64,000 nucleotides of DNA from Cecembia lonarensis LW9. Lineage in GTDB: Bacteria > Bacteroidota > Bacteroidia > Cytophagales > Cyclobacteriaceae. The notes under the pieces were generated by a model, which saw nothing but the letters and a program-made list of their open reading frames with translations, did no database searches and was not told the DNA's origin. Location: positions 62,001 through 126,000 of the forward strand of contig NZ_AMGM01000002.1 in the NCBI RefSeq assembly GCF_000298295.1, written 5' to 3'. Below are positions 63,691 through 64,000 of the stretch, in pieces (the stretch's first letter is position 1; every line of letters begins with the position of its first letter). The position numbers and the translations under genes are program-made.

Positions 63691-64000
63691 ATGAACAGGA
63701 AAATATTAATAATCGGTTCCAATGGAATACTTGGACGACATATTTTGGAAAAGGCGATTACGGCTTTTGGTGTTGAAAATCTTGTAATTTCTGATTACAA
63801 AGAAGTTAGATTGAATCAACAAAAAAAACAAATCAAGAGTACTTTTGGAAATGAACCGCTGTCAAAAGTAATTGACATTAGCTCAGAAGAAAGCATAAGA
63901 AGTGGATTAATTGATATTGATTTGGTTATTGTTGCCATTCAACAGGAAGTGCCATTAATTCAAAAACAATGTATTGAAAAAGGAATTAACAGTATTGATT
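63691..64000 (+). CDS. NAD(P)-binding Rossmann-fold dehydrogenase, saccharopine-dehydrogenase-like (runs off right edge)
   Basis: An open frame of 103 codons from the ATG at 63691 to the window end without stop (ATG 63664 is an alternative, in frame). It reads MNRKILIIGSNGILGRHILE, with the G-x-x-G-x-x-G nucleotide motif in IGSNGILG at the first beta-alpha turn. The next strands (NLVISDYKE, KVIDISSEESIRSGLIDIDL, VIVAIQQEVPLIQKQCIEKG) fit saccharopine-dehydrogenase or NmrA-like NADP-binding proteins. It directly follows a cassette-type GTT core at 63651, so it may be cargo of the next unit. Confidence 0.7.
   Translation, partial: MNRKILIIGSNGILGRHILEKAITAFGVENLVISDYKEVRLNQQKKQIKSTFGNEPLSKVIDISSEESIRSGLIDIDLVIVAIQQEVPLIQKQCIEKGINSID

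Overview
The window looks like a chromosomal stretch of a marine or soil type Bacteroidota bacterium, most likely Cytophagales/Cyclobacteriaceae (Algoriphagus-, Echinicola- or Cyclobacterium-like). The reasons are TonB-dependent receptors with carboxypeptidase-regulatory-like N-termini, DUF4249 and DUF5686 proteins, several S1-type sulfatases, Tat-exported Gfo/Idh/MocA oxidoreductases, REP/RAYT-type repeats, weak Shine-Dalgarno sequences and moderately AT-rich DNA. The genus is an inference; there is no rRNA or tRNA in the window.

Region 1 (1-34.6 kb) is mostly carbohydrate-related. It starts inside a GH9 glycosidase gene that runs off the left edge, followed by an EstB-like serine hydrolase and a TonB-dependent receptor. 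A compact minus-strand operon follows: sialidase, malonyl-CoA synthetase (MatB-like), malonate transporter subunits MadL and MadM, and an arylsulfatase. Upstream of it lie a DoxX/oxidoreductase pair and an MFS transporter. A Crp/Fnr regulator and a 1-Cys peroxiredoxin converge on a shared terminator. Then come two phytanoyl-CoA dioxygenase-like enzymes, an EamA exporter, two more sulfatases, an AraC regulator, an esterase, a four-part PQQ-type dehydrogenase/cytochrome c lipoprotein, two TIM-barrel sugar isomerase-like proteins, a PLP aminotransferase and a DUF6671-like protein. Together these suggest removal of sulfate, sialyl and acyl groups from complex glycans and oxidation/epimerisation of the sugars. 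Decayed mobile DNA sits between them: a 261-bp MITE-like element with target-site duplication (16.55-16.83 kb), hairpin-rich repeats (23.5-23.9 kb) and a gutted RAYT transposase between REP hairpins (30.9-31.4 kb).

Region 2 (34.7-46 kb) holds an FecA-like receptor, an exported catalase-peroxidase (KatG), a DUF4249 lipoprotein, two metallophosphoesterases, a secreted beta-flower-type repeat protein and another Tat-exported oxidoreductase.

Region 3 (46-58.7 kb) has an AraC-like regulator, a membrane zincin translationally coupled to a second beta-flower-like lipoprotein, a TraB/GumN protein, an ECF sigma factor with a probable membrane anti-sigma partner, an aspartyl protease with PDZ domain, an ABC ATPase with a permease-M1 peptidase fusion, and a DUF5686 outer-membrane protein.

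Region 4 (58.7 kb to the end) is the most unusual. At least two units, a decayed toxin/antitoxin pair and a VOC-monooxygenase fusion, are bounded by 15-16-bp inverted repeats. The 3' arm of each boundary site is complementary to the 5' arm of the NEXT boundary site. That is the signature of integron gene cassettes. Further cassette-type genes (Crp/Fnr, SRPBCC) follow. A diverged 148-bp direct repeat brackets the 4.7-kb block, and a partial Rossmann-fold dehydrogenase follows the second copy. No integrase is visible in the window.
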